Shown in pieces: positions 45,376-54,056 of a stretch of DNA of 64,000 bases. This stretch comes from Ralstonia pickettii (GTDB lineage: Bacteria; Pseudomonadota; Gammaproteobacteria; Burkholderiales; Burkholderiaceae). Location of the stretch: assembly GCF_000607165.1 (NCBI RefSeq), contig NZ_JFZG01000008.1, positions 1-64,000 on the forward strand, written 5' to 3'. Position numbers and translations under genes: made by a program. The stretch's first letter is position 1. The number at the start of each line of letters is the position of its first letter. The notes under the pieces were generated by a model. That model saw nothing but the letters and a program-made list of their open reading frames with translations, was not told where the DNA came from and searched no databases.

Positions 45376-46023
45376 ATGACCGTCCAAACCTGGCTGGCCT
45401 TCATCGGCGCCAGCATCATCATCCTGCTCATCCCGGGCCCGACCATCCTCTTGGTGATCGGTGATTCGCTGGCCAACCGTGGCCGCTCGGCGTGGAGCAC
45501 GGTGGCGGGCGTGGCCGCCGGCGACACGACCGCCATGACCATTTCCCTTGCCGGTGCGGGCGCGCTGCTCGCCGCTTCGGCCACGGCCTTCACGGCGCTC
45601 AAGCTCATCGGCGGCTCGTACCTCGTCTATCTCGGCATCAAGTCCATCCTCAGCGCCCGCCGCCTGCGGGATGACGTACAGGCGGACGCGCCCGAGGCCA
45701 CCATCCCCGTGCAGCAGAAGTCCGCTGGCCGCCGCTTCCTGTCGGCCTGGACGGTCACCGCGCTGAACCCCAAGAGCATTGTCTTCTTCGTCGCGTTTGT
45801 GCCGCAGTTCATGTCGGCCGAGCAGACCTTCCTCTCGCAGAGCGTGATCCTGCTGCCGACCTTCGTCGTCCTGGCCGCCGCCAATGCGTCGATGTACGCG
45901 CTGGCCGCCAAGCTGCTCGCCAAGCGCCTGACCAGCGTGGCTGCACAGCGCCGCTTCGGCTACACGGGTGGCGCGGTGATGGTGGGCGCAGGCACGCTCA
46001 CGCTGGGCATGCAGTCGGCCTGA
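45376..46023 (+). CDS. LysE/RhtB family amino-acid exporter
   Basis: A 215-residue inner-membrane exporter with five to six hydrophobic segments. LysE marks are IIILLIPGPTILLVIGDSL near residues 14-33, GVAAGDTTAMTIS near 50, and ALNPKSIVFFVAFVPQFMS near 130. The ATG at 45376 starts just before the first membrane segment. It would export amino acids such as homoserine, threonine or leucine. It follows composite element 2 and is the first of four co-directional genes. Confidence 0.87.
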   Translation: MTVQTWLAFIGASIIILLIPGPTILLVIGDSLANRGRSAWSTVAGVAAGDTTAMTISLAGAGALLAASATAFTALKLIGGSYLVYLGIKSILSARRLRDDVQADAPEATIPVQQKSAGRRFLSAWTVTALNPKSIVFFVAFVPQFMSAEQTFLSQSVILLPTFVVLAAANASMYALAAKLLAKRLTSVAAQRRFGYTGGAVMVGAGTLTLGMQSA

Positions 46024-46053
46024 TCGCGCTACAAGCCGCACCGAGGACACCCA

Positions 46054-47256
46054 ATGCCCCGCAGTTACCTCCGCCCCGCGCCGATCACATCCGGTGGCGC
46101 CCACAGCCACCACCGCGTCACCAACATCGAGCTGTTCTTCGATCTGGTGTTCGTGTTTGCGGTGACACAGCTCTCGCACCTGCTGATCGGCAATTTCACG
46201 CTGCAGGGCGGCGCGCAGGCGCTGCTGCTGATGCTGGCGGTGTGGTGGGTGTGGATCTTCACGTCGTGGGTGACGAACTGGCTCGACCCCGAAAAACTCG
46301 CCATCCGCATGCTGATGCTCGTGCTGATGACGGGTGGGCTGCTGCTCTCGGCATCGCTGCCGCAGGCGTTCGGCTCGCGTGGGCTGGCGTTTGCGCTGGC
46401 CTATGTGTTCATGCAGTTCGGGCGCACGCTGTTCTTTCTGTGGGCCGTGCGTGGCGAGTCGCTGCCCTTGCGGCGCAACTTTCAACGCATCGGCACGTGG
46501 CTCGGGGTCTCGGCCGTGCTGTGGCTGGCCGGTGGCCTGTCGGAGGATTCCGTGCGCTGGGCATGCTGGATCATCGCGCTGGCCATCGAATGGCTTGGGC
46601 CGTCGATGGGCTTCTACACGCCGGGTCTGGGCCGCTCCACCACCAACGACTGGAACGTGGAAGGCGGCCACATGGCCGAGCGCTGCTCCCTGTTCATCAT
46701 CATCGCGCTGGGCGAATCGGTGCTGGTGACGGGCTCCACGTTTGCCGCGCTCGACTGGAACGCAGAAAACATCGCGGCGATGGCGATGTCGTTCATCGGC
46801 AGCCTGGCGATGTGGTGGCTGTACTTCGACACGATTGCCGAGCGCGGCGCGCGCACCATCTCGCATTCGGCTGATCCAGGGCGGCTTGCACGCCTGGCCT
46901 ACACCTACATTCACGTGGTGCTGGTGGCCGGCATCATCGTCGGGGCGGTGGCCGATGAATTCGTGCTGGCGCATCCGGTCGGCCACGCCCATGCGGGGAC
47001 GGCGCTGGCGGTGCTGGGCAGCGCAGCGCTATACCTGCTGGGCAACCTGCTGTTCAAGTGGGCGATCTTCGGGCGGTTGCGCCCGGCGCATGTGGTCGGC
47101 CTGGTGGTGCTGGGCGGCGCATGGCTGCCAGCGGCCGAGCTTCCGGCACTGGCCGTGTCGGCGCTGGCGACGGGCGTGCTGTGCGGCACCGCGGCCTGGG
47201 AATGGTACGCACGCTCTTGCGAAACAGTGGAGCCCGCACAGGCGCACGGCCAGTGA
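46054..47256 (+). CDS. Low-temperature requirement A (LtrA) family membrane protein
   Basis: A 400-residue inner-membrane protein with about eleven hydrophobic segments. The LtrA signature VTNIELFFDLVFVFAVTQLS is near residues 23-42, TSWVTNWLDPE near 69 and FIIIALGESVLVTGSTFA near 211. It was named from a Listeria cold-growth mutant; the transported or bound compound is unknown. It starts 30 bases after the LysE gene. Confidence 0.85.
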   Translation: MPRSYLRPAPITSGGAHSHHRVTNIELFFDLVFVFAVTQLSHLLIGNFTLQGGAQALLLMLAVWWVWIFTSWVTNWLDPEKLAIRMLMLVLMTGGLLLSASLPQAFGSRGLAFALAYVFMQFGRTLFFLWAVRGESLPLRRNFQRIGTWLGVSAVLWLAGGLSEDSVRWACWIIALAIEWLGPSMGFYTPGLGRSTTNDWNVEGGHMAERCSLFIIIALGESVLVTGSTFAALDWNAENIAAMAMSFIGSLAMWWLYFDTIAERGARTISHSADPGRLARLAYTYIHVVLVAGIIVGAVADEFVLAHPVGHAHAGTALAVLGSAALYLLGNLLFKWAIFGRLRPAHVVGLVVLGGAWLPAAELPALAVSALATGVLCGTAAWEWYARSCETVEPAQAHGQ

Positions 47257-47314
47257 GTGGTCACCTGAAAATTCCAGTTTTTGGACATTACAAAAGGCCA
47301 CTCGCCCACATAAT

Positions 47315-47333
47315 CTGTCAACCAACATGACAG
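47315..47333. promoter_or_regulatory. Small dyad just upstream of the GST gene
   Basis: CTGTCA (47315-47320) and TGACAG (47328-47333) form a 6-base dyad with a 7-base centre. It overlaps an alternative ATG at 47327 and ends 17 bases before the preferred ATG at 47351. The A/T-rich stretch before it (47268-47315) is the likely promoter region. Evidence is weak. Confidence 0.35.
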
Positions 47334-47350
47334 AACACGAGGGCCCCGCC

Positions 47351-48058
47351 ATGATCGACCTCTACTACTGCGCCACGCCCAACGGCCTGAAGATGGCGCT
47401 GTTCTTTGCCGAAACCGGCTTGCAGCACCGCGTCATCCCCGTCGATATCAGCCGGGGTGACCAGTTCAAGCCTGAGTTCCTGGCCATCTCGCCCAACAAC
47501 AAAATTCCGGCCATGGTCGATCACGACCCGGCCGAAGGCAGCGAACCCGTGGTGCTGTTCGAATCGGGCGCCATGCTGCTTTACCTGGCCGAGAAGACCG
47601 GGCAACTGATGCCCTCCGACCTGCACGGCCGCATGGAAGTGCTCAAGTGGCTGTTCTGGCAGGTGGGCGGCCTCGGGCCGATGGCCGGGCAGATCGGCCA
47701 CTTCAACGTGTATGCACCGGAGCGCGTGCCCTACGCCATCGAGCGCTACACCAAGGAAACGAACCGCCTGTACGGCGTGCTGGACCGCCGCCTGGCCGAT
47801 CGCCCCTACATTGCGGGCACCGACTACACGATCGCCGACATCGCGGCCTATCCGTGGATCGTGCCCCACGCCGGGCACGGCCAGGACCTGAACGACTTTC
47901 CGAATCTGCAGCGCTGGTTCGAAGCCGTCGGCGCACGCCCGGCCACGCAGCGCGCCTATGCCGGGGTCGAGCGCGCCTACTCGCGCCGCCGCGAAGACAT
48001 CTCCGACGACGAGCGCGACGTGCTGCTGGGCCAGACGGCCAGCTCCACCGCGCGCTGA
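47351..48058 (+). CDS. Glutathione S-transferase, YfcG/YghU-like
   Basis: A 235-residue glutathione S-transferase. The thioredoxin-like N-domain reads LYYCATPNGLKMALFFAE, with the cis-proline in NNKIPAMVD near 57 and glutathione-binding ESGAMLLYLAEKTGQ near 76. The helical C-domain has DYTIADIAAYPWIVPH, including the N-capping box, near 160. The TPNG opening resembles nu-class enzymes (YfcG/YghU), which show disulfide-bond reductase activity. I prefer the ATG at 47351; one at 47327 would add eight residues. Confidence 0.87.
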   Translation: MIDLYYCATPNGLKMALFFAETGLQHRVIPVDISRGDQFKPEFLAISPNNKIPAMVDHDPAEGSEPVVLFESGAMLLYLAEKTGQLMPSDLHGRMEVLKWLFWQVGGLGPMAGQIGHFNVYAPERVPYAIERYTKETNRLYGVLDRRLADRPYIAGTDYTIADIAAYPWIVPHAGHGQDLNDFPNLQRWFEAVGARPATQRAYAGVERAYSRRREDISDDERDVLLGQTASSTAR

Positions 48059-48119
48059 TCCTCGCGGAGCCTCCGCGCTCCGCCTCCGTTCCGCTTTCTT
48101 CTTCTGACAGGAGCCGACC

Positions 48120-49316
48120 ATGCCGGCATCGCTGTGGTGGTTGTGCCTGGGCGCGTTCGCCATCGGCACTGAAGGTTTCATGATCGCCGGCCTGCTACCG
48201 GTGCTGGCCGCAGACCTGGGCGTGAGCGTGCCGGCGGCCGGGCAGCTCGTCACCGTGTTTGCGGTCACGTACGCCGTGGGCTCGCCCGTGATGGCGACGC
48301 TGCTCGGCAATGTGGACCGGCGCCGCGTGCTGATCGGCGCGCTGGCCATCTTTGCGGCCGGCAACCTGCTGGCTGCCAGCGCGCACGGCTTTGGGCAGTT
48401 GATGGCGGCGCGCGTGCTGCTGGCGTTGGCGGCCGGCGTCTTCCTGCCGACGGCCAATGCGGTGGCGACCTCGCTGGTGCCAGCTGGGCGCAGCGGCTCG
48501 GCGCTCGCCATCATCACGGGCGGCGGCACGGTGGCAGTGGCGCTCGGCGTGCCGCTGGGTGCGTGGATTGCCGCCCAGGGCGACTGGCGCTCGACGTTCA
48601 TCGCCTGCGCTGTGTTGTCGGCGCTGGCCACGGCAGGCCTCGCCTTCGGCCTGCCACGCGCCCTGCCGCACAGCGTGACCACGCTGGCGCAGCGCCTGAG
48701 CGTGGCACGCCGGCCCGGCATGCTGGGCGCGCTGGCGGTGTCCGCGTTGTGGGCGGCAGGCGGCTTTACGTTCTACACCTACGTCGCACCGTTCTTTGTG
48801 CAAGGGCTGGGGTTCGCGCCCCAGCACGTGGGCATCGTCCTGTTCCTCGTAGGCAGCTTTGCGGCGCTAGGCACAGGCCTGGGCGGCCACATGACCGACC
48901 GCGCAGGCGTGGCGCGCGTGCTGGCGGTGAGCAGCGCGGGCATCGTGCTGGCGTTCTCGGTGCTCTCGCTGTCGGCGCAGGTGCTGCATGGCACGGTGGC
49001 TGGCGCCATCGCCATCGGTGCGGTCGTGCTGTGGGGCATGGCGGGCTGGGGCTTCGGCCCGGCGCAGGCGACGCGGCTGATCCGCCTCGCGCCCGATGTG
49101 TCGCCGATCACGCTGTCGCTGCATGCATCGGCGGTGTATGTGGGGATCGCGCTGGGGTCCACGGTGGGGGCGCTGGCGCTGGCCCATGGCGGGCCGGGCA
49201 TGCTGGGGTGGGCCGCGGCCGCATGCCATGTGGTGGCGGTGGTGCTGTGGCGAATGGGCGGGCGGCATGAGGCAGCGCCGGCTGATGAACCTGCAGCCAC
49301 GTCGGTCGCCCACTGA
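48120..49316 (+). CDS. MFS transporter, drug/sugar-efflux (DHA1) type
   Basis: A 398-residue inner-membrane transporter with twelve hydrophobic segments. AFAIGTEGFMIAGLLPVLAA is near residue 12. The A-like loop GNVDRRRVLIGAL is near 62 and the antiporter motif C-like ITGGGTVAVALGVPLGAWI near 132, which marks exporters. Related proteins are YdhP and AraJ. An AGGAG ribosome site precedes the ATG at 48120. Its stop is followed by a perfect hairpin and then a repeat region. Confidence 0.88.
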   Translation: MPASLWWLCLGAFAIGTEGFMIAGLLPVLAADLGVSVPAAGQLVTVFAVTYAVGSPVMATLLGNVDRRRVLIGALAIFAAGNLLAASAHGFGQLMAARVLLALAAGVFLPTANAVATSLVPAGRSGSALAIITGGGTVAVALGVPLGAWIAAQGDWRSTFIACAVLSALATAGLAFGLPRALPHSVTTLAQRLSVARRPGMLGALAVSALWAAGGFTFYTYVAPFFVQGLGFAPQHVGIVLFLVGSFAALGTGLGGHMTDRAGVARVLAVSSAGIVLAFSVLSLSAQVLHGTVAGAIAIGAVVLWGMAGWGFGPAQATRLIRLAPDVSPITLSLHASAVYVGIALGSTVGALALAHGGPGMLGWAAAACHVVAVVLWRMGGRHEAAPADEPAATSVAH

Positions 49317-49338
49317 GAGTCGCAGCGCAGAACGCGAC

Positions 49339-49361
49339 GCGCCGGGTTCTGAACCCGGCGC
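49339..49361 (+). other. Perfect 10-bp hairpin after the MFS gene
   Basis: GCGCCGGGTT pairs with AACCCGGCGC around a 3-base loop, 22 bases after the MFS stop. No T-run follows on either strand, so it is not a standard intrinsic terminator. It may still stop or stabilise the transcript's 3-prime end. Confidence 0.55.
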
Positions 49362-49365
49362 TCAG

Positions 49366-49668
49366 ACGTCAAACCCTCGCATTCCGAGCCTGGATGTTGG
49401 CGGCCGAGCGTCAAACCCTCGTGCACCACACTTTGGGCTCGACATTTTCGACCTCAAACACTCGCGCTGCAGGCTTCGAGGTCGACGCTCAGGCCACAAA
49501 GGCTCGGCGTCCGGCCTTCGGCACCTCGCGCTCGGCCCTTTGAGCCCGACATTTTCGACCTCGAACTGTCATGTTCGGCGCGTTGTGCTCGGCGCCCGAA
49601 CCTCCAAGAGTCACGCTCGACAGTCCGAGCCTGGCAATTATTGCGCCTCAAAGCTTCACGCGCCGCGC
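49366..49668. repeat. Degenerate ~42-bp tandem repeat region
   Basis: This gene-free stretch holds units that begin with CAAACCCTCG-like sequence (49370, 49412, 49455, 49497) spaced 42-43 bases apart. Later, weaker units follow, such as CTCAAAGCTTCACGC near 49650. A longer shared piece, CGACATTTTCGACCTC, occurs near 49440 and again near 49548. On the minus strand the units read GAGGTCGAAAATGTCG. No convincing reading frame runs through it. It may be a decayed minisatellite or the remains of a repeat-encoding gene. Confidence 0.6.
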
Positions 49669-49923
49669 TCAGGCCGCCGCAGTAGGCGCATTCCGGTCGT
49701 CGGTCGAACGCCGCCCGCCACGCCGATCCAGGTACGGCAGCGCAAACATGTAAAGCCCCGTGAACAGCAACAGCGCCAGCGGCAGCAGCGGCGCATAGGT
49801 GATCCACGCCGGCGGCTGGGCGCCCTTGCCCACACCCATGGCGACAAAGTTGGCGACGACCGTGAGCGTGAAGGCCATCGACACCCAGCGATGGAACTGG
49901 CGGATTGCGTTGCGGGCGCTCAC
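49669..49923 (-). CDS. Small inner-membrane protein
   Basis: An 84-residue protein with two hydrophobic segments, FTLTVVANFVAMGV near residues 18-31 and LLPLALLLFTGLYMFALPYL near 46-65, and a hydrophilic Arg/Asp-rich tail. It starts with GTG at 49923, which overlaps the VOC gene stop by 4 bases (GTGA), so it is translationally coupled. I recognise the general layout of small DoxX-free two-helix proteins found beside glyoxalase-type genes but no named family. Function is unknown. Confidence 0.7.
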   Translation of the reverse strand: MSARNAIRQFHRWVSMAFTLTVVANFVAMGVGKGAQPPAWITYAPLLPLALLLFTGLYMFALPYLDRRGGRRSTDDRNAPTAAA

Positions 49924-50336
49924 TTTGCACCTCCGGCGGCCTGGATCATCTTCCAGCCGTTGCCAGCGGGGTCACGAAAGCCGGCATCGACACTGCCGAA
50001 GCGCTCCATGGGCTCCTGCGTGAACTCGACGCCGCGCTCGCGCAGTTGCGCATAGGTGGCCCGGCAATCGGCAACGGTCAGCACCAGCGGCGGCATCGCG
50101 CCCTTGGCGACCATGGCGCGCAGCGTCTGCGCGGTGGCCTCGTCGTGAATGGGCGGCCCGGGCTGGAACAGACCCAGCTGGAACGATGGCTGCTCCGGAT
50201 GCTGCACCGTCAGCCAACGGTACGGGCCGTTGCGCACATCGGTATGCACGCGAAACCCCAGCTTGTCGACATAGAACGCCAGCGCCGCGTCCTGGTCATC
50301 CACATACAGCCCGACGACATTGATCCCTTGGCTCAT
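49920..50336 (-). CDS. VOC (glyoxalase/bleomycin-resistance) superfamily protein
   Basis: A 138-residue protein with two beta-alpha-beta-beta-beta units. INVVGLYVDDQDAALAFYVD is at residues 5-24, and the second half ends with MERFGSVDAGFRDPAGNGWKM. Acidic and histidine positions for a metal are partly present (E and H in the middle strands). Its ATG shares one base with the stop of the AraC gene (TGATG), so expression is coupled. Function could be dioxygenase, lyase or binding protein. Confidence 0.85.
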   Translation of the reverse strand: MSQGINVVGLYVDDQDAALAFYVDKLGFRVHTDVRNGPYRWLTVQHPEQPSFQLGLFQPGPPIHDEATAQTLRAMVAKGAMPPLVLTVADCRATYAQLRERGVEFTQEPMERFGSVDAGFRDPAGNGWKMIQAAGGAK

Positions 50337-50836
50337 CACCGCTCCTTGTTGTTGGTGGGTGACGGATTTGTACCGTCCGCCAGCTGGCGGCGCTTCTCCG
50401 AAACTGCTGTGACAAGGTCGGGCCGCTGCGCAGCCTTCAGCACACAGGCGGGCACGCGATCCAGTTGCTGCTGCGGCGCGGTGGCCTGGGCGTGGCGGCG
50501 CAGGGCGCTCGGGCTCTGCCCTGTGATGTCGCGGAAGATGCGGCCGAAGGTGCCGAGGCTTTCCCAGCCGGTGGCGTAGGCGATCTCGATGATGGGCAGG
50601 TCGGTGTCGCGCAGCAGGGTGGTGGCCTGCTCGATGCGGCGCGTGAGCAGGTAGCGGTGCGGCGGAATGCCGAAGGCCTGCTTGAACGAGCGCGCAAAAT
50701 GCGCCTCCGACACGCCGCTCACTTCGGCCAGCCGCTTGACGGGCCATGCCTCGTGCGAGGCGGCGTCCATGCGGTCTTTGGCGCGAAGCAGGCGGCGCAG
50801 CAGCGCGGGGTCTTGCTGCGCGTCGGTGTGTGCCAT
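50336..50836 (-). CDS. Short AraC-type regulator
   Basis: A 166-residue regulator made mostly of the AraC double helix-turn-helix: WPVKRLAEVSGVSEAHFARS near 38 and IEIAYATGWESLGTFGRIF near 88, then PSALRRHAQ. There is no sensor domain in front, and a 45-residue basic tail follows. Starting at the ATG at 50836 gives a compact protein. It sits in an operon after the aminotransferase gene (25-base gap) and is coupled to the VOC gene. Pairing of such AraC and VOC genes is common and suggests local regulation. Confidence 0.82.
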   Translation of the reverse strand: MAHTDAQQDPALLRRLLRAKDRMDAASHEAWPVKRLAEVSGVSEAHFARSFKQAFGIPPHRYLLTRRIEQATTLLRDTDLPIIEIAYATGWESLGTFGRIFRDITGQSPSALRRHAQATAPQQQLDRVPACVLKAAQRPDLVTAVSEKRRQLADGTNPSPTNNKER

Positions 50837-50861
50837 TGCCACCGCGGCCTGCGCGAGTGGG

Positions 50862-52070
50862 TTAGCCCAGCTTGAACTCGCCGATAGCGTGTGCGAGCTT
50901 GCGCACACCCTCTTCCACCTGCGCCAGCGACGAGGTGGCGTACGACAAGCGCAGCGTCGAGCGATCCGGGTCAACGGGGTAAAACGCCGCGCCCGGCACG
51001 AAGGCCACACCACGCTCGATGGCCACCTTGGCCACATCGCCGGCATTGCGGCCCGGCAAGGCGCACCACAGGAACATGCCGCCGCGCGGGCGGTTGAAGG
51101 TCAGTTCGGATTCAGGCAGCAGCGCACGCAGGCCGTTGGCCATGGCGTGGGCACGTTCGGCATAGGCGGCGCGCGTGCGCGGCAGCACGGTTTCCAGGCG
51201 GTTGCTGCGCAGGTAGGCTGCGGCCGTGGCCTGTGCAAACGTGGAGGTGTGCGCATCGGCAAACTGCTTGACCATCACCGCGTTGCCCAGCACCGGCTGC
51301 GCGGCGATCATCCAGCCCACGCGCAGGCCCGGCGCCATCACCTTCGACAGGCTGCCCAGGTAGATCACACGCCCTTGCGCGCCGTCGGTCTGCTGCGAAA
51401 GCGCGTACAGCGACGGCGGCGGAGGTGCGTCGAAATACAGATCGCCGTAAGGGTCGTCTTCCACGATCAGCAGGTTGTGGCGCACCGCTACGTCCAGCAG
51501 GCGCTTGCGGCGCTCCAGGCTCATCAGCGCGCCGCTCGGGTTGCCGAAGTTGGGAATCACGTAGAGGAATTTGGGGCGCGCCGTGGCAAGCACCTTTTCC
51601 AGTGCGTCGACATCCAGCCCGTCGCCGTCGGTCGGCACGCCGGCCACCTTGGCGCCGTACAGCTTGAACGCCTGAATGGCGGCGAGGAAGGTGGGAGCTT
51701 CGGTCAGCACCGTGTCGCCTTCGCCGATCAGCACCTTGCCCAGCAGATCCAGCCCTTGCTGCGAACCGGTGGTGACGAGGATGTCGGTGTTGGCGACGTT
51801 GGCGCCACGTGCCTTCATCAGCGTGACGATGGCCTCGCGCAGCGGCTCGAAGCCTTCGGTGGCGCCATATTGCAGCGCGCGGGCCGCGTCGGTGGTGAGC
51901 GCGCTGTCGGCCGCGGCTTTCAGGCCTTCCACGTCAAACAGGGCCGAATCGGGAAAGCCGCCGGCAAACGAGATCAGGCCCGGCTTGCCGAGCACCTTGA
52001 ACAGCTCGCGGATGGCGGAGGTTTCAACGTTTTGCAGGCGGGGTGCCAGCAGCGATTGCAGGAATTCCAT
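50862..52070 (-). CDS. PLP-dependent aminotransferase, class I/II (2-aminoadipate/LysN-like)
   Basis: A 402-residue aminotransferase of the MocR/LysN-related group but without a GntR DNA-binding domain. ISFAGGFPDSALFD is near the N-terminus and LQYGATEGFEPLREAI near 67. The cofactor site includes YVIPNFGNPSG near 170 and VEDDPYGDLYFD near 203. The Schiff-base lysine is in YLGSLSKVMAPGLRVGW near 239. Probable substrates are aromatic, branched or 2-aminoadipate type amino acids with 2-oxoglutarate. It is the first gene of a four-gene operon reading left. Confidence 0.87.
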   Translation of the reverse strand: MEFLQSLLAPRLQNVETSAIRELFKVLGKPGLISFAGGFPDSALFDVEGLKAAADSALTTDAARALQYGATEGFEPLREAIVTLMKARGANVANTDILVTTGSQQGLDLLGKVLIGEGDTVLTEAPTFLAAIQAFKLYGAKVAGVPTDGDGLDVDALEKVLATARPKFLYVIPNFGNPSGALMSLERRKRLLDVAVRHNLLIVEDDPYGDLYFDAPPPPSLYALSQQTDGAQGRVIYLGSLSKVMAPGLRVGWMIAAQPVLGNAVMVKQFADAHTSTFAQATAAAYLRSNRLETVLPRTRAAYAERAHAMANGLRALLPESELTFNRPRGGMFLWCALPGRNAGDVAKVAIERGVAFVPGAAFYPVDPDRSTLRLSYATSSLAQVEEGVRKLAHAIGEFKLG

Positions 52071-52196
52071 GGCGTGCGTGTCTCTGTAGTTCGAGTGCCC
52101 GCCACTTTACGTGATGTGCGCCCCGTGCGCATGCCTACACGGCGTCACAGCCATGACTAAAATCCATCACCGAATCGGTAAAAAAGGAGCCACGGT

Positions 52197-52550
52197 ATGG
52201 CCGTCCGACGCATCGTCCCCAACCTGCATGCCGCCGATCCAGCAAGCGCCCGCGCCTTTTATGCCGAACTGCTCGATCTGGAAGTGGTGATGGACCACGG
52301 CTGGATCCTCACCTTTGCCGATACGGCCAGCACGATGACACCGCAGGTCAGCATCGCCAGCGAAGGCGGAAACGGTACGCCGGTGCCGGCGCTGTCGGTG
52401 GAAGTGGACGATGTGGATGCGGTGCATGCGCGCGCCGTATCGCTGGGCCTGGAAATCGTCTACCCGCTTGTTGACGAGCCCTGGGGCGTGCGCCGCTTTT
52501 ACGTGCGCGATCCGTTCGGCGACGTCGTCAACATCCTGGCGCACCGCTAA
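52197..52550 (+). CDS. VOC superfamily protein
   Basis: A 117-residue VOC protein: RRIVPNLHAADPASARAFYA at residues 3-22, SVEVDDVDAVHARAVSLGLE near 65, and the C-terminal WGVRRFYVRDPFGDVVNIL. This ending (RRFYVRDPFG.V.N) is typical of small glyoxalase-like proteins. An AGGAG ribosome site precedes the ATG. It is divergent from the aminotransferase gene and ends 15 bases before a terminator of the opposite strand. Confidence 0.85.
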   Translation: MAVRRIVPNLHAADPASARAFYAELLDLEVVMDHGWILTFADTASTMTPQVSIASEGGNGTPVPALSVEVDDVDAVHARAVSLGLEIVYPLVDEPWGVRRFYVRDPFGDVVNILAHR

Positions 52551-52565
52551 CACGGCGGTATCGAA

Positions 52566-52601
52566 GAAAAACGCCCGCATGCCGAAGGGGCGATGCGGGC
52601 G
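52566..52601 (-). terminator. Intrinsic terminator of the small-protein/PRC-barrel transcript
   Basis: On the minus strand CGCCCGCAT (52601-52593) pairs with ATGCGGGCG (52580-52572) around a 12-base loop, followed by five T. It lies 20 bases after the stop of the 62-residue gene. In the plus direction the hairpin also follows the VOC gene, so it may serve both. Confidence 0.78.
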
Positions 52602-52620
52602 CGGCATTGCCGGCAGAGGT

Positions 52621-52878
<258 letters not shown>

Positions 52879-53349
52879 TTAGTACTCTTCCCAGTACGGA
52901 CGCGAGCCGTAGTACTCATGCACGGACTCGGCCCAGGTCGGGTCGGCCATGGTGGGCCAGCTGTCCTTGTCGAAACCGGGGGCGGCCTCAAGGCGGTCCT
53001 TGTTGGCGTCGAGCACGAAGCACTTGCGGTCAACGTCCAGCGACATGGCGCTCCACGGCACTGCAAAGAGCTTGTCGCCGATGCCCAGGAAGCCGCCCAC
53101 TGACATCACCGCGTAGGCGATCCGGCCGCGCTGCACGTCGAGCATGATGTCGGTGATCTTGCCGAGGTCTTCTCCGTTCAGGTTGACCACGCGATTGCCC
53201 TCCAGCGTATCCGCGGCCATCAGCTCCGGGCCGGGGCCGGCCGAATCGGTGTCGGCGCGCCCGATGATGCGCATGCGTATGCCGGCGGTGGTTCCTACAC
53301 CGGTTCCAGTGCCGGTGCCCAGCGTGGTGCCGGTTGTGGTGGTTTGCAT
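52879..53349 (-). CDS. PRC-barrel domain protein
   Basis: A 156-residue protein. A Thr/Gly-rich low-complexity N-terminus (residues 1-25) leads to a PRC-barrel, residues about 40-115, with VNLNGEDLGKITDIMLDVQ, IAYAVMSVGGFLGIGDKLF and VPWSAM. A tail ending YYGSRPYWEEY follows. PRC-barrels bind proteins or RNA and occur in stress and photosynthesis proteins. It is divergent from the hemerythrin gene. Confidence 0.85.
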   Translation of the reverse strand: MQTTTTGTTLGTGTGTGVGTTAGIRMRIIGRADTDSAGPGPELMAADTLEGNRVVNLNGEDLGKITDIMLDVQRGRIAYAVMSVGGFLGIGDKLFAVPWSAMSLDVDRKCFVLDANKDRLEAAPGFDKDSWPTMADPTWAESVHEYYGSRPYWEEY

Positions 53350-53547
53350 AGCAGTTACCTCCCATCAATCAGTTGACGTTCAGGATGGTGTGCGGCGGCC
53401 ACGCATGAGCGCGGCGTCTGTCGCACGCAATCAACCGTGTCAGCACGAAGCTTGCCTGCGGCGCATCGCCGTGAAAGACACGCGCACGGCATGGCGCTTG
53501 CTCGACGGTACGGCGTATCAAAACAGAAACCCCTACCGGAGAGCCCC

Positions 53548-54024
53548 ATGAACAAAGCTGAAATCCCTGTGGCGCAACGCGCCGTGCTGTCGATGCTGCT
53601 GGACGATCACCGCGAGGTGAAAAAACTCTTCAAGACGTTCCAGCAAGAAAAGGACAAGGCTGCCGGCGAGCAAATCGTGCGCGAAGCGTGTGAAAAGTTG
53701 ACCGTGCACACGCAGCTCGAGGAAGAAGTGTTCTACCCGTTCGTACGGGACAACGGAGGCGAAGCGTTCAAGGACCTCGTCGACGAAGCCGTGGTCGAGC
53801 ATGCCACCGCCAAGGATCTGATCCAGCAGTTGAACGGCATGCACGCGGGCGACGATCTGTTCGCGGCCAAGTTCACGGTGTTGGCCGAGTACGTCTCGCA
53901 CCACGTGGAGGAAGAAGAGACCGAACTCTTTCCCAAGCTGGTCCGTCAGCACGTCGACCTGACGCCGCTGCAGGAGCCCATGACCGCGCGCAAGGAAGCG
54001 TTGCTGGCCGAAACAGCAAGCTGA
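53548..54024 (+). CDS. Hemerythrin HHE-domain protein
   Basis: A 158-residue four-helix-bundle protein. Iron-binding histidines are in LDDHREVKKLF near 23, TVHTQLEEEVFYP near 56, VVEHATAKDLI near 82 and SHHVEEEETELFP near 120, each with a carboxylate nearby, as in a di-iron site. Such proteins sense or carry oxygen or repair damaged iron centres. The gene precedes the TPP-enzyme gene by 32 bases in the same direction and probably shares its transcript. Confidence 0.88.
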   Translation: MNKAEIPVAQRAVLSMLLDDHREVKKLFKTFQQEKDKAAGEQIVREACEKLTVHTQLEEEVFYPFVRDNGGEAFKDLVDEAVVEHATAKDLIQQLNGMHAGDDLFAAKFTVLAEYVSHHVEEEETELFPKLVRQHVDLTPLQEPMTARKEALLAETAS

Positions 54025-54056
54025 CCGATACGACCACCCGATACTGGACAGAGACC

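Noticed and set aside
49366-49668. CRISPR array
   Set aside because: The units are degenerate along their full length, without constant direct repeats and unique spacers, and no cas gene is near.
50862-52070. MocR/PdxR-type regulator (GntR-aminotransferase fusion)
   Set aside because: The protein begins directly with the aminotransferase fold; no winged-helix domain precedes it in any frame.
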